DNA from: Rubrivivax rivuli
GTDB lineage: Bacteria; Pseudomonadota; Gammaproteobacteria; Burkholderiales; Burkholderiaceae_C
Assembly: GCF_004016505.1 (NCBI RefSeq)
Contig: NZ_SACR01000005.1
Span: 186,001 to 250,000 of the forward strand
Length of the DNA stretch: 64,000 bases
Direction: 5' to 3'
Position numbers and translations under genes: made by a program. The notes under the pieces were generated by a model that was given only the letters and a program-made list of their open reading frames with translations, was not told where the DNA came from and did not search any database. This document shows positions 39,298 through 49,671 of this stretch, piece by piece (the stretch's first letter is position 1; each line of letters begins with the position of its first letter).

Positions 39298-41895
39298 ATG
39301 GAACAAACCCTGAGACCCCCCTCGGCCGCCGCGCTGGCCTGGCGCCAGACCCTGCGCGACTTCCGCGCCGGCGAGTTGCGCCTGCTGGCCGTCGCCGTGA
39401 CGCTGGCGGTGGCTGCCCTCACGGCGGTGGGCTTCTTCGCCGACCGCCTGAGCAACGGCCTGCAGCGCGACGCGCGCCAGCTGCTGGGGGGCGATGCCGT
39501 GGTGGGCAGCGACCGCGCCACGCCGCCGGCGCTGGTGGCCAAGGCGCAGCAGATGGGCCTGCAGGTGGCGCCCAGCGTCGTCTTCCCGAGCATGGCGCGC
39601 GCGCCCGACGAACGCGGCGGCGCCACGCGCCTGGTGGCCGTGAAGGCCGTGAGCCCGGCCTACCCGCTGCGCGGCAAGCTGCAGCTGAAGGACAGCCCCA
39701 GCGCCGCCGTGCAGACCGTGGCCGCCGCGCCCGCGCCCGGCACGGTGTGGGTGGACGCCAGCCTGCTGGACGCGCTGCAGATCGAGGTGGGTGACAAGCT
39801 GCTGCTGGGCGATTCGGCCCTGACCGTGGCGCGCCTGATCGTGGTGGAGCCCGACCGCGGCGCCGGCTTCACGAGCTTCTCGCCGCGCGTGATGCTGGCC
39901 GAGGCCGACCTCGCCGCCACCGGCCTGGTCCAGCCGGCCAGCCGCCTGAACTACCGCCTGGCGGTGGCCGCACCGCCCGCGATGGCCGGCGCGCGCGGCG
40001 AAGCCGTGGTGCGCGAGTACGTGGCCTGGGTGGAGCAGCAGATCCAGGCGCAGACGCTGCGCGGCCTGCGTGTGGAGAGCATCGACAGCGGCCGCCCCGA
40101 GATGCAGCAGACGCTGGACCGCGCCGAGAAGTTCCTCAACCTCGTGGCGCTGCTGGCCGCGTTGCTGGCCGCGGTGGCCGTGGGCATCGCCGCGCGCGAT
40201 TTCGCCTCGCGCCACCTGGACGACTGCGCCATGCTGCGCGTGCTGGGCCTGAGCCAGCGCCGCATCGCCACCGCCTACACGCTGGAGTTCGCCTTCGTCG
40301 GGCTGCTGGCCAGCGTGGCCGGCGTGCTCATCGGGCTGCTGGTGCACAACGTCTTCGTCTGGCTGCTGGCCGGCCTGGTCTCGGCCGCGCTGCCGCCGCC
40401 GGGCCTCGGGCCGGCGCTCTTCGGGCTGGGCGTGGGCATGACGCTGCTGCTGGGCTTCGGCCTGCCGCCGGTGCTGCAGCTGGCCCAGGTGCCGCCGCTG
40501 CGCGTGATCCGCCGCGACGTGGGTTCGCTCAATGCCTCGTCGGCCGGCGTGCTGGCCGCGGGCGCCTTGGGTTTCGTCGCGCTGCTGATGGCGGTGTCGT
40601 CCGACCTCAAGCTCGGCGCCATCGCGGTGGGCGGCTTCGCGCTGGCCATCGGTCTGTTCGCGGTGATGTCCTGGGGCGCGGTGCTGTTGCTCAAGCGCTC
40701 GGTGCCCGAGAGCCGCGCACCGCGCTGGCTGGTGCTGGCCACGCGGCAGATCGCGGCGCGGCCGGCCTTTGCGGTGCTGCAGGTCTCGGCCCTGGCCGTG
40801 GGCCTGCTGGCGCTGATGCTGCTGGTGCTGCTGCGCACCGACCTGATCGCCAGCTGGCGCCAGGCCACACCGCCCGACGCGCCCAACCGCTTCGTCATCA
40901 ACATCCAACCCGACCAGGCCGAGGCCTTCCGCGGCACGCTGGACGGCGCGGGCGTGAAGAACTACGACTGGTACCCGATGATCCGCGGCCGGCTGGTGGC
41001 CATCAACGGCAAGCCGACCAAGGCCGACGACTACGCCGACGAACGCGCTGCGCGCCTGGTGGAGCGCGAGTTCAACCTGAGCCACAGCGCGCAGGCGCCG
41101 GCCGGCAATGCCGTGGTGGCCGGCCGCTGGGTGCCCGACGAAGCCGGCGGCCTGAGCGTGGAGGAGGGCCTGGCGCAGCAGCTGGGCCTGAAGCTGGGCG
41201 ACACGCTGCGCTTCGACATCGCCGGCCAGTTCCGCGAGGGCCGCATCACCAGCCTGCGCAAGGTCGACTGGGGTTCGATGCGGGTCAACTTCTTCGTGAT
41301 GTTCCCGCAGGGCCGCATGGACGACGTGCCGCTGACCTACATCAGCGCCTTCCGCGCGCCGGCCGCGGCGGCTCCCGCGGCGCCGGCCTCGGCACCCGCC
41401 GGCCCCAACTTCGACAGCCGCCTGAGCCGCGATTTCCCGAACATCACCAACGTCGATGTCTCGGCCAGCATCGCGCAGGTGCAGCGCGTGCTCGACCAGG
41501 TGGTGCGCGCGGTGGAGTTTCTCTTCGGCTTCACGCTGGTGGCGGGCCTGGTGGTGCTGTTCTCGGCCATCTCGGCCACGCGCGAGGCGCGCTCGCGCGA
41601 GTTCGCCATCATGCGGGCGATGGGGGCCGGCGGGCGCCTGCTGGCGCAGGTGCAGCGCACCGAACTGCTGGGGGTGGGTGCGCTGGCCGGGCTGCTGGCC
41701 TCGCTGGTGGCGATGGTGCTGGGCTGGGCACTGGCGAAATTCGCCTTCCAGTTCGCCTGGACGCCCTCGCCCTGGGTGCCCTTGATCGGCACTGCCGCGG
41801 GCGCAGTGCTGGCCCTGATGGCTGGCTGGTGGGGCTTGCGCGAAGTGCTGCGCCGGCCGGTGCTGGAAACCTTGCGCCGCGCTGGCGCGGTGTGA
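39298..41895 (+). CDS. YbbP-like FtsX/MacB-family ABC permease
   Basis: An 865-residue inner-membrane protein with two FtsX/MacB-type permease modules. One helix at about 25-48 is followed by a large periplasmic domain, a cluster of helices at about 280-480, a second periplasmic domain (about 520-720) and three C-terminal helices; the cytoplasmic motifs DDCAMLRVLGLSQRRI and SREFAIMRAMGAGGRLL are the coupling loops of the family. E. coli YbbP pairs with the ATPase YbbA and the thioesterase TesA. No ATPase gene is adjacent here, so the partner is elsewhere. Lipid or lipoprotein handling is the family guess. Confidence 0.88.
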   Translation: MEQTLRPPSAAALAWRQTLRDFRAGELRLLAVAVTLAVAALTAVGFFADRLSNGLQRDARQLLGGDAVVGSDRATPPALVAKAQQMGLQVAPSVVFPSMARAPDERGGATRLVAVKAVSPAYPLRGKLQLKDSPSAAVQTVAAAPAPGTVWVDASLLDALQIEVGDKLLLGDSALTVARLIVVEPDRGAGFTSFSPRVMLAEADLAATGLVQPASRLNYRLAVAAPPAMAGARGEAVVREYVAWVEQQIQAQTLRGLRVESIDSGRPEMQQTLDRAEKFLNLVALLAALLAAVAVGIAARDFASRHLDDCAMLRVLGLSQRRIATAYTLEFAFVGLLASVAGVLIGLLVHNVFVWLLAGLVSAALPPPGLGPALFGLGVGMTLLLGFGLPPVLQLAQVPPLRVIRRDVGSLNASSAGVLAAGALGFVALLMAVSSDLKLGAIAVGGFALAIGLFAVMSWGAVLLLKRSVPESRAPRWLVLATRQIAARPAFAVLQVSALAVGLLALMLLVLLRTDLIASWRQATPPDAPNRFVINIQPDQAEAFRGTLDGAGVKNYDWYPMIRGRLVAINGKPTKADDYADERAARLVEREFNLSHSAQAPAGNAVVAGRWVPDEAGGLSVEEGLAQQLGLKLGDTLRFDIAGQFREGRITSLRKVDWGSMRVNFFVMFPQGRMDDVPLTYISAFRAPAAAAPAAPASAPAGPNFDSRLSRDFPNITNVDVSASIAQVQRVLDQVVRAVEFLFGFTLVAGLVVLFSAISATREARSREFAIMRAMGAGGRLLAQVQRTELLGVGALAGLLASLVAMVLGWALAKFAFQFAWTPSPWVPLIGTAAGAVLALMAGWWGLREVLRRPVLETLRRAGAV

Positions 41896-41901
41896 ACGGG
41901 C

Positions 41902-41919
41902 CCGGCCTGCCGGGGCCGG
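41902..41919. terminator. GC hairpin between convergent genes
   Basis: Stem CCGGCC / GGCCGG (6 bp) with a 6-base loop in the 25-base gap between the permease gene and the opposing receptor gene. No T tract; it may serve both directions weakly. Confidence 0.35.
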
Positions 41920-41920
41920 C

Positions 41921-43774
41921 TCAGAAGGTTTCCCAGTCGCCGTCGTGAGCGGTGTCGGCGCGCGACGCGGGTGCCGGGGCCGGTGCCGCAGCGGGCGCCT
42001 TGGGCGCTGCCTTGACGGCGGCCGGGGCGAGGGGGGCAGCGGTCTGCAGCGCGGCGCTTTTCGCCTGGGCCTGCTTCACCACCGCACGCGCCAGTGCAGC
42101 GGGGGCCGCGGGGGCTGGCGCTGCTGCGGGGGCGGTCGCGGCCGCTTGCACGGCGGGGGACCTCACCGCAGGGGCAGCGGGGGCTGCCGGTGCCGCCGAA
42201 GCAGCCAAGGCCGGGGCTGCGGAGGCCGGCTCCGAACCGTTGCCCAGCGCGAAGCCCCCGACCACCGCCGCCAGTTTCTGCGCCTGCTCGCGCAGGCTCT
42301 CCGCGGCGGCGGCACTTTCCTCCACCAGCGCAGCGTTCTGCTGCGTCATGCGGTCGAGATCGGCCACCGCGCCGTTGATCTGGCCCAGGCCGCCGCTCTG
42401 CTCGTTGGTGGCGGCGCTGATCTCGCCAATGATGTCGGTCACGCGCTGCACGCTGGCCACGATCTCGGTCATGGTGCTGCCGGCGTCGGCCACCAGGCGC
42501 GTGCCCGATTCCACCTTGTCGACGCTGGCGCCGATCAGGCTCTTGATCTCCTTGGCCGCCTCGGCGCTGCGCTGGGCGAGGCTGCGCACCTCGGAAGCCA
42601 CCACCGCGAATCCGCGGCCCTGCTCACCGGCGCGTGCGGCTTCCACCGCGGCGTTCAGCGCCAGGATGTTGGTCTGGAAGGCGATGCCGTCGATGGTGCC
42701 GATGATGTCGCTGATCTTGCGGCTGCTGGCGTTGATGTCTTCCATCGTGGCCACGACCTGTGAGACCACCTCGCCGCCGCGCTGCGCCACCGTGCTGGCC
42801 GAGCCGGCCAGCTGGTTGGCGGTGCGTGCGGCGTCGGCCGTCTGGCGCACGGTGCCGGTGAGTTGCTCCATCGAGCTGGCGCTCTGCTGCACGCGGCTGG
42901 CGGCCTGTTCGGTGCGGTGGCTGAGGTCGGTGTTGCCGCTCGCAATCTCGCGGGCGGCGGTGCCGATGTGGTCGGTGGCGGTGCGCACGGTCAGCAGCGA
43001 GCCGCGCAGCTTGTCCACCATCTGCCCCAGGCTGCGCACGAGATCGCCGATCTCGTCCTGGGCATCGCTGTGCATGCGGGTGTCCAGCCGGCCGGCCGCC
43101 ACGCTCTCGCTGAGGCGCACGGCGCCTGAGAGCTCAGCGACCACGCGGCGTTGCAGCTTCCACGCGGCAAAGAGTGCGCCGCCGGTGGCCAAAAGCATCA
43201 GCAGGCCCAGGCCGATCGTGAGCCGCAGGTTGGCGGCGCGCGCAGCTTCGCCTCTAGCCTCTTGCAAGGTCTCGTTGCGTGCCACCAGGGTCTGCATGAC
43301 CTTGCCGAGTTCGGCGTAGGTGTTCTCTGCCGCGCGCATGGCGCCGATGCCGATGTTGGGGTCGACCCCGCTGAGGTCGATGGCCTTGTCGGTCTGCTTT
43401 AAATACTGCTGCAGCAGTGGTGCTGCGGCCTTGACGCTCTCGGTCAGCGTGGCGTCGCTGCCGTCATTGGCGGGCATGGCCTCGATGACCCGCTGCACGC
43501 CAGTCACCTGCTGGCCGAGCTCGGTGCGTTTGGCCTTGACCTCGTCCTCGCTCATCGACGCGATCAGCGCCAGGGTGCGGAACACATCCGCCCGCACCTG
43601 CGACAGTTGCTCCGTGGCGTGGCCAACGGTCTTCAGGTTGTCGATGTCGGCCAAGCTGGCCTGGTGCAGCGCATCACGCTGGTGCCAGTCGATGGCAACG
43701 TAAAGACCACCGGCGCCCAGCGCCACAGCGGCGGTGATCAGCGGCGCGAGAAGGAGCTTGGAACCCAGTTTCAT
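41921..43774 (-). CDS. Methyl-accepting chemotaxis protein with C-terminal CheR/CheB pentapeptide
   Basis: A 617-residue chemoreceptor. Transmembrane helices at about 8-28 and 185-206 bound a helical periplasmic domain; HAMP follows at about 207-260, then the signalling domain with the hairpin tip [19 protein letters not shown]. After it comes an Ala/Pro-rich linker of about 100 residues ending in DWETF, which matches the NWETF tether that binds CheR and CheB on high-abundance enterobacterial receptors. The other three receptors of the cluster lack such a tail. It is the last gene of the chemosensory cluster, 24 bases after the Cache protein gene, so the two may sense together. Confidence 0.93.
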   Translation of the reverse strand: MKLGSKLLLAPLITAAVALGAGGLYVAIDWHQRDALHQASLADIDNLKTVGHATEQLSQVRADVFRTLALIASMSEDEVKAKRTELGQQVTGVQRVIEAMPANDGSDATLTESVKAAAPLLQQYLKQTDKAIDLSGVDPNIGIGAMRAAENTYAELGKVMQTLVARNETLQEARGEAARAANLRLTIGLGLLMLLATGGALFAAWKLQRRVVAELSGAVRLSESVAAGRLDTRMHSDAQDEIGDLVRSLGQMVDKLRGSLLTVRTATDHIGTAAREIASGNTDLSHRTEQAASRVQQSASSMEQLTGTVRQTADAARTANQLAGSASTVAQRGGEVVSQVVATMEDINASSRKISDIIGTIDGIAFQTNILALNAAVEAARAGEQGRGFAVVASEVRSLAQRSAEAAKEIKSLIGASVDKVESGTRLVADAGSTMTEIVASVQRVTDIIGEISAATNEQSGGLGQINGAVADLDRMTQQNAALVEESAAAAESLREQAQKLAAVVGGFALGNGSEPASAAPALAASAAPAAPAAPAVRSPAVQAAATAPAAAPAPAAPAALARAVVKQAQAKSAALQTAAPLAPAAVKAAPKAPAAAPAPAPASRADTAHDGDWETF

Positions 43775-43798
43775 GTCGGTCTCGCGCTGGCTACAGGA

Positions 43799-44251
43799 TC
43801 AGGGGTACACGCCCCCGCAGACGGCGGTCTCGCCGAGCTTCTCGCAGTACATCACCTTGGGCTCGACCTTCTTGCTCACCGGGTTGGTGAACTTGTACTC
43901 CTGCCACGCGCCCGTGGGCTTGGCCTTCACCATGGCCACGCGTTCCTTGACGAAGTACTTGCCGTCGATGTCGGTCAGGTCGATGAGATCGCGCCCGATC
44001 TGCTTCTCGTTGGCGCCGTGCGCCAGGCACTTGCCGTCCAGGCCGTAGACCACGAGATAGAGGTCGCGGTCGATGAACTGGCCCTTCTTGTTGCTGATCT
44101 CGGCGTAGCCCTTCTCGGTGCCGTTCGCCTTGATGAAGGCGATGCCCTTCTTCACCATCGCCACGGCGTCGGCCTTCGTGGCATCGCTGGCGTGGGCGCC
44201 GCCGGGGGCCAGGCACAGGGCCAGCAGCGTGCATGCAAGGATCTTGCGCAT
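43799..44251 (-). CDS. Free-standing periplasmic single-Cache protein
   Basis: A 150-residue exported protein: signal peptide (about 1-21, ending AHAS) and one sCache_2-type domain, seen in IDRDLYLVVYGLDGKCLAHG, IDLTDIDGKYFVKE and the WQEYKFTNPVSKKVEPK block. It has no transmembrane or signalling part, so it can only act through a partner. Its place between cheW and a receptor gene suggests a soluble ligand-binding partner of a chemoreceptor, comparable in logic to periplasmic binding proteins. Two Cys near the C-terminus (YCEKL, AVCGGV) may form a disulphide. ATG 44251. Confidence 0.83.
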   Translation of the reverse strand: MRKILACTLLALCLAPGGAHASDATKADAVAMVKKGIAFIKANGTEKGYAEISNKKGQFIDRDLYLVVYGLDGKCLAHGANEKQIGRDLIDLTDIDGKYFVKERVAMVKAKPTGAWQEYKFTNPVSKKVEPKVMYCEKLGETAVCGGVYP

Positions 44252-44297
44252 GTTCAGGGTCTCCGGGGTTCGTGAGGGGCGCGCAGGGGGTGCCGCG

Positions 44298-44864
44298 TCA
44301 GTCGTTGATGAGGCCCATGTCGGCGCTGCTCATCAGGCCTTCGATGTCCATCAGGATCAGCATGCGGTCGACTTCCTTCTCGCCGCTGCCGTTCTTCACG
44401 GTGCCGATGCCCGTGATGAAGCTGGCGTCGATGCTGGAGCTGAGCTCGGGCGCCGGCTTGATCTCGTCCTTCTTCAGTTCCAGCACGTCCGACACCGAGT
44501 CCACCACCGCGCCCACCACGCGGCCTCGCACGTTGAGCACCACCACCACGGTGAAGGTGTTGTACTCGGCACTGTCGCAACCCAGCTTCAGGCGCAGGTC
44601 GATGATGGGCACGATGACACCGCGCAGGTTCACCACGCCCTTGATGAAGGAGGGCGAGTTCGCGATGCGTGTGGGTTGTTCGTAGGAGCGGATCTCCTGC
44701 ACGCGCAGGATGTCGATGCCGTACTCCTCGGCGCCGAGGCGGAACGTGAGGTACTCGCCGCCCTGCGAGTTGCGGCCGGCCAGCGCCGCGCTGACGGCGG
44801 CCGAGGCGGTGGCACGTTCGGCTTCGTGGCGTGCCACGTGGCTGGCTTCGGCGATCATCTCCAT
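44298..44864 (-). CDS. cheW: Chemotaxis coupling protein CheW
   Basis: A 188-residue adaptor joining receptors to CheA. The CheW fold is at about 35-180: EYLTFRLGAEEYGIDILRVQEI, the conserved GVVNLRGVIVPIIDLRLKLG, and VVGAVVDSVSDVLEL. About 30 extra N-terminal residues (Ala/Glu-rich) precede the fold. It is in the middle of the chemosensory cluster, downstream of three receptor genes and upstream of the Cache protein gene. Confidence 0.95.
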   Translation of the reverse strand: MEMIAEASHVARHEAERATASAAVSAALAGRNSQGGEYLTFRLGAEEYGIDILRVQEIRSYEQPTRIANSPSFIKGVVNLRGVIVPIIDLRLKLGCDSAEYNTFTVVVVLNVRGRVVGAVVDSVSDVLELKKDEIKPAPELSSSIDASFITGIGTVKNGSGEKEVDRMLILMDIEGLMSSADMGLIND

Positions 44865-44950
44865 GGTGCTTCCTAAGGGTGTGGGGGCTGTACTGGGTTA
44901 TCGGTGGCTACGAGCGGACCTGTAGGCTGGGCGCTGCCGGAAACAGTGAT

Positions 44951-46348
44951 TTATGCGGCACGCAGCCGGAAGGTGGCCACCAGGCCGCCCAGGCGGCCAG
45001 CCTGGTCCTTGAGGCTCTCCGCCGCGGCGGCGCTCTCTTCCACCAGCGCGGCGTTCTGCTGCGTCATGCGGTCGAGATCGGCCACGGCGCCGTTGACCTG
45101 GCCCAGGCCGTTGCTCTGCTCGGCCGCGGCGGCGCTGATCTCGCTGATGATGTCGTTGACACGCTGCACGCTGGCCACGATCTCGGTCATGGTGCTGCCG
45201 GCGTCGGCCACCAGGCGCGTGCCCGATTCCACCTTGTCGACGCTGGCGCCGATCAGGCTCTTGATCTCGCGTGCCGCCTCGGCGCTGCGCTGCGCGAGGC
45301 TGCGCACCTCGGAAGCCACCACCGCGAAGCCGCGGCCCTGCTCACCGGCACGTGCGGCTTCCACGGCGGCGTTCAGCGCCAGGATGTTGGTCTGGAAGGC
45401 GATGCCGTCGATGGTGCCGATGATGTCGCTGATCTTGCGGCTGCTGGCGTTGATGTCTTCCATCGTCGAGACCACCTGCGCCACCACCTGGCCCCCGCGC
45501 TGCGCGACGGTGGCGGCCGATTGCGCCAGCTGGTCGGCGGTGCGGGCCGAATCGGCGGTCTGCCGCACGGTGGCGCTGATCTGCACCATCGAGCTGGCGG
45601 TCTGCTGAAGGGCGCCCGCGCCTTGTTCGGTGCGCTGGCTGAGGTCGCTGTTGCCGGCCGCGATCTCCTGCGCCGCGGTGCCGATGGACTCGGCGCTGAG
45701 CCGCACCTCGGAAATCGAGCGCTCGATCTGCTGCAGCGCGCTCACCAGCTTCTGCGCCTGCGCGTTGTCGGTCTGCACGTGCACGGCGCTGAAGTCGACG
45801 CTGCCGTCGGCGCGCACCAGCCGCTGGGCCATGCCGGCCAGCAACTCGCCCGCTGCAAAGTCGCGGCGTGCGCGCAGCGCCAGCATCACCAGCAGCACCG
45901 ATTCGGCCACCACGTAGCCCGCGTGCTCGAGCACCTTGCCCAGACCCGGCTCCGTGAAGCAGACCGGGCCCCAGCCCCATTGCTGGAAGTAGTTGAAGCT
46001 GAGGTGGTGCACCGCGATGGTGGCCGCGGCCACGATGACGGGCAGCGCGTGGCGGTAGACCACCGTGCAGGCAAGAAAGGCGAACACCGCGAAGTGCGCC
46101 TCGGCGTGGCCGCGCGCGGCGTGGATGAGCAGGGCCACCATGGCCATGCCCAGCGCAGGCAGGCCGATCTGGCTCCAGCGGCCGCCCTGGCCCGTGAGTG
46201 CCACCCCGATGGCGGCGGCCATCAAGCCCCCGCCCACGAGCAGCGGAAGGCCCACGCCGGCGTTGGCCGCACCGTAGGCCAGCGCCGCCGCCAGCAGTGC
46301 GGCGGTGGCGAGCAGCATGCTCTTGTCGTTGTCGTTCAGGGCGCTCAT
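44951..46348 (-). CDS. Methyl-accepting chemotaxis protein with multi-helix membrane sensor
   Basis: A 465-residue receptor with no sizeable periplasmic domain. The first 170 residues hold about six hydrophobic helices, with a conserved-looking [13 protein letters not shown] segment whose adjacent His pair could bind a metal or haem. A HAMP-less linker leads to a full signalling domain (tip [19 protein letters not shown]) ending ATFRLRAA, with no pentapeptide. ATG 46348 has AAGGA upstream at good spacing; an in-frame upstream start is weaker. Its signalling part is nearly identical in DNA to that of the next receptor gene. Confidence 0.92.
   Translation of the reverse strand: MSALNDNDKSMLLATAALLAAALAYGAANAGVGLPLLVGGGLMAAAIGVALTGQGGRWSQIGLPALGMAMVALLIHAARGHAEAHFAVFAFLACTVVYRHALPVIVAAATIAVHHLSFNYFQQWGWGPVCFTEPGLGKVLEHAGYVVAESVLLVMLALRARRDFAAGELLAGMAQRLVRADGSVDFSAVHVQTDNAQAQKLVSALQQIERSISEVRLSAESIGTAAQEIAAGNSDLSQRTEQGAGALQQTASSMVQISATVRQTADSARTADQLAQSAATVAQRGGQVVAQVVSTMEDINASSRKISDIIGTIDGIAFQTNILALNAAVEAARAGEQGRGFAVVASEVRSLAQRSAEAAREIKSLIGASVDKVESGTRLVADAGSTMTEIVASVQRVNDIISEISAAAAEQSNGLGQVNGAVADLDRMTQQNAALVEESAAAAESLKDQAGRLGGLVATFRLRAA
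45041..45572 (-). repeat. 532-bp near-identical receptor block, copy A
   Basis: Direct copy of 46485-47016, inside the signalling domain of the receptor gene. By eye the two 532-bp copies differ at about five positions and need no gap when aligned from the stop codons (offset 1444). Confidence 0.93.
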
Positions 46349-46394
46349 GGGGGTTCCTTGGTCATCAGGGGCCGCCACGGGCTGGCCCCGGGGT

Positions 46395-47945
46395 TCAACT
46401 TCGTTGCAAACGGAAGGTGGCCACCAAATCGCCGAGGCGGCTGGCTTGGGCCTTCAGACTTTCGGCGGCGGCGGTGCTCTGCTCCACCAGCGCAGCGTTC
46501 TGCTGCGTCATGCGGTCGAGATCGGCCACGGCGCCGTTGACCTGGCCCAGGCCGCTGCTCTGCTCGGCCGCGGCGGCGCTGATCTCGCTGATGATGTCGT
46601 TGACACGCTGCACGCTGGCCACGATCTCGGTCATGGTGCTGCCGGCGTCGGCCACCAGGCGCGTGCCCGATTCCACCTTGTCGACGCTGGCGCCGATCAG
46701 GCTCTTGATCTCGCGTGCCGCCTCGGCGCTGCGCTGCGCGAGGCTGCGCACCTCGGAGGCCACCACCGCGAAGCCGCGGCCCTGCTCACCGGCACGTGCG
46801 GCTTCCACCGCGGCGTTCAGCGCCAGGATGTTGGTCTGGAAGGCGATGCCGTCGATGGTGCCGATGATGTCGCTGATCTTGCGGCTGCTGGCGTTGATGT
46901 CTTCCATCGTCGAGACCACCTGCGCCACCACCTGGCCGCCGCGCTGCGCGACGGTGGCGGCCGATTGCGCCAGCTGGTCGGCGGTGCGGGCCGAATCGGC
47001 GGTCTGCCGCACGGTGCCGGTGAGCTGCTCCATCGAGCTGGCTGCCTGCTGCAGGTTGCTGGCCGTCTGCTCGGTGCGGCCGCTCAAGTCGATGTTGCCG
47101 GTGGCGATCTCGCTGGAGGCGGTGCCGATGCTGTCGGTGGCCAGACGCACCTGGCCGATCAGGCCGGCCAAAGAGCGGTTCATGCCCTGCAGCGCGCGCG
47201 CCAGATCGCCGAACTCGTCGGCGCGGTCGACCGCGATCTGGGTCGTGAGGTCGCCCTGCGCGATGCGCTCGGCGGCCTGGATGGCGGCCGTCAGCGGCCG
47301 CTGGATCGAGCGGCCCAGCCACAGCGCGCCGCTGACCAGAGCCACCAGGATGAACAGCACGCCCAGTGCCGCCACCTTGATCGTGAACTGGCGTTCGGCG
47401 ATGAAACCCTGCTTCAAGGCCGTGGCTTGGGTGTCCTGCAGCGTGACGAACTCGCGCAGCGAGGCGAGGTAGACATCGGCGGCGGGGTTGAACACCTTCA
47501 GCGCTTCGGTGCGGGCCGCCTCGGCATCGCCGGCGGCCTTGGCGGCGCGCACGCGCGCCAGCGAGTCGAGCACGGCCTTGCGCTCGCTGGCGATGCGCGC
47601 CATCAGCGCCTGATCGGCCGCGGTCAGCGGCAGCGCCTCGATGGACTTCTGCACCCGGCTGATGTCTTCGATGGTGCTGGCAATCAGCGGCTTGAACAGG
47701 GCCTCGACCTCGGCGTCGCTGCCCACGGCCGTGGCCTGCACGCGCGCGATGTTGGTGGAGAGCAGCGCCGACCAGCGCGCCGCCGCCTGCTGCTTGGCTT
47801 CCACCGGCTGCATCACCGCTTCGGAGCGCGCCGTCACGTTGGCCGACCGCCAGGCGGCATAGATCACCACCGCCAGCTGCGTGGCGATGATGAAGCCGAC
47901 GAAGAGCCACAGGCGGGTGGTGATGCGGAGCTGTTGGAAGTTCAT
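46395..47945 (-). CDS. Methyl-accepting chemotaxis protein (4HB-type sensor)
   Basis: A 516-residue chemoreceptor: transmembrane helix at about 10-30, a helical four-helix-bundle periplasmic domain (about 31-185), second helix at about 187-209, HAMP ([17 protein letters not shown]), then a complete signalling domain with tip [19 protein letters not shown] and end ATFRLQRS. No pentapeptide. ATG 47945. It sits between two other receptor genes on the same strand, with 46 and 38 bases of spacing, so all are probably cotranscribed. Confidence 0.95.
   Translation of the reverse strand: MNFQQLRITTRLWLFVGFIIATQLAVVIYAAWRSANVTARSEAVMQPVEAKQQAAARWSALLSTNIARVQATAVGSDAEVEALFKPLIASTIEDISRVQKSIEALPLTAADQALMARIASERKAVLDSLARVRAAKAAGDAEAARTEALKVFNPAADVYLASLREFVTLQDTQATALKQGFIAERQFTIKVAALGVLFILVALVSGALWLGRSIQRPLTAAIQAAERIAQGDLTTQIAVDRADEFGDLARALQGMNRSLAGLIGQVRLATDSIGTASSEIATGNIDLSGRTEQTASNLQQAASSMEQLTGTVRQTADSARTADQLAQSAATVAQRGGQVVAQVVSTMEDINASSRKISDIIGTIDGIAFQTNILALNAAVEAARAGEQGRGFAVVASEVRSLAQRSAEAAREIKSLIGASVDKVESGTRLVADAGSTMTEIVASVQRVNDIISEISAAAAEQSSGLGQVNGAVADLDRMTQQNAALVEQSTAAAESLKAQASRLGDLVATFRLQRS
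46485..47016 (-). repeat. 532-bp near-identical receptor block, copy B
   Basis: Partner of 45041-45572; see that entry. A shorter stretch of the same sequence (roughly 42444-42551 and on to 42740 with more differences) is also present in the receptor gene at 41921-43774. Confidence 0.93.
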
Positions 47946-47983
47946 GGCGGTACTGCTTGGGGGGCTGTCGGCCCTCGGGCGGC

Positions 47984-49555
47984 TCAGGCGGCTTGCAGGC
48001 GGAAGGTGCCCACCAGCTTGGCCAGGCGCTCTGCTTCCTCGCGCAGCGATTCGGCGGCTGCCGCGCTCTCTTCCACGAGCGCCGCGTTCTGCTGGGTGGA
48101 CTGGTCGAGTTGCGTCACCGCGCCGTTGACCTGGCCGATGCCCTGGCTCTGGTCGGCGGCGGCGGCGCTGATCTCGCCGATGATCTGGTTCACGCGCTGC
48201 ACGCTCGCGACGATGTCGCCCATGGTGCGGCCGGCGTCGGCCACCTGGCGCGTGCCGGTCTCCACCCGCTCCACGCTGGCGCCGATGAGGCTCTTGATCT
48301 CGCGCGCGGCTGCGGCGCTGCGTTGCGCCAGGCTGCGCACCTCGCTGGCCACCACGGCGAAGCCGCGGCCTTGTTCACCGGCGCGTGCCGCTTCGACGGC
48401 CGCGTTCAGCGCGAGGATGTTGGTCTGGAAGGCGATGCCATCGATGGTGCCGATGATGTCGCCGATGCGCCGGCTGCTGGTGTTGATGTCTTCCATCGTG
48501 GCCACCACCTGCGCGACGGCTTCGCCACCGTGCTGCGCGACGCTGGAGGCTGACTGCGCCAGCTCGCTGGCCTGGCGCGCTGCGTCTGCACTCTGGCGCA
48601 CGGTGGCCGTGAGCTGCTCCATGCTGCTGGCGGTCTGCTGCAGCGAGCCCGCCGCGTTCTCGGTGCGCTGGCTCAGATCGCCGTTGCCGCTGGCCACCTC
48701 GGCGCTGGCCAGTTGGATGATCTGCGACGAGGCGTGCACCTGGCTCACCACCGTGCGCAGGCTCTCCTGCATGCGGCTCAGCGCGGTGAGCAGGTCGCTG
48801 GCCTCGTCGCGGCCTTCCAGGCGGATGGGGCGCCGCAGGTCGCCCTCGGCGATGGCCTGCGCCACCGTGGCGGCGTAGGCGATGGGGCTGGTGATGGAGT
48901 GCGAGTTCAGCAGCGTCAGCGGCCACACCACCAGCACCACGATGGCCAGCGTGGCCAGGAAGGCCCACAGCACGTGCTTCATGGCGAGCAGGAACTCGTC
49001 CTGCGTGGCGCGCGCTTCGTTGCGCGTGATCTGGGCGATGGCGTCGATGTTCTTCTCGACCACGGCCACCTCGGCCTTGGCACGTTCGAGCATGCGGTCG
49101 GCCACGCGACCGGTGTCGTAGCCGCCGCCCTGGATGTTCTTCAGCACCGGCTCGCTGCGCTCGGCGTAGGCGGTCAGGCGTTCCAGGGCTTCGCGGGCGA
49201 GCTTGTTGTCCTCGTCCTCTTCGCCTTCCAGCAGCGACTTCATGGTCTTGGCGGTGGAGGCCACCTCGGTGCGCCAGGCCACGAGATGCTTCTCCACCGC
49301 CGCAGGGTCTTCGTAGTCGATGACCATCTGCTTTTCCAGCAGACGCACGCGAGAGATGTGCTGGCGCAGTTCACTCACGGTCTCGACCTCGTGGATCGAG
49401 TGCGACATGAAGTCTTCGTTCAGCGACTTGATCTTCCACCCCCCTGCGGTGCCCACCATCCCGATCAGCGCGAACATGCCGAGCACCATCGCGATGGCAC
49501 CCCACATGCGTGTGCGGATCGAGAATTGCCGCAGGGTGTTGAGCACAAGCTTCAT
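47984..49555 (-). CDS. Methyl-accepting chemotaxis protein
   Basis: A 523-residue chemoreceptor. First helix at about 17-40, periplasmic helical domain rich in Glu and Asp ([11 protein letters not shown]) at about 42-188, second helix at about 190-212, HAMP ([15 protein letters not shown]) and a full signalling domain with the hairpin tip [19 protein letters not shown], ending GTFRLQAA. Its signalling domain is clearly more diverged in DNA than the two neighbours are from each other. It is the first receptor after cheA, 116 bases away. Confidence 0.95.
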   Translation of the reverse strand: MKLVLNTLRQFSIRTRMWGAIAMVLGMFALIGMVGTAGGWKIKSLNEDFMSHSIHEVETVSELRQHISRVRLLEKQMVIDYEDPAAVEKHLVAWRTEVASTAKTMKSLLEGEEDEDNKLAREALERLTAYAERSEPVLKNIQGGGYDTGRVADRMLERAKAEVAVVEKNIDAIAQITRNEARATQDEFLLAMKHVLWAFLATLAIVVLVVWPLTLLNSHSITSPIAYAATVAQAIAEGDLRRPIRLEGRDEASDLLTALSRMQESLRTVVSQVHASSQIIQLASAEVASGNGDLSQRTENAAGSLQQTASSMEQLTATVRQSADAARQASELAQSASSVAQHGGEAVAQVVATMEDINTSSRRIGDIIGTIDGIAFQTNILALNAAVEAARAGEQGRGFAVVASEVRSLAQRSAAAAREIKSLIGASVERVETGTRQVADAGRTMGDIVASVQRVNQIIGEISAAAADQSQGIGQVNGAVTQLDQSTQQNAALVEESAAAAESLREEAERLAKLVGTFRLQAA

Positions 49556-49671
49556 CGCCGGGATTCCTTGGGTACTGGGAAGCGTGTTGCCGACTGCGGG
49601 GATCTTTGCAGGGGCTTCGCCTTTCGCAGCTGGGCTGGTGGAGGAGCGGAGGGCTGGTTGCGCTTGCCGCT

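Noticed and set aside
44831..48878. Repetitive open frames on the plus strand across the receptor genes
   Set aside because: They look repetitive only because the receptors on the other strand share nearly identical signalling domains.
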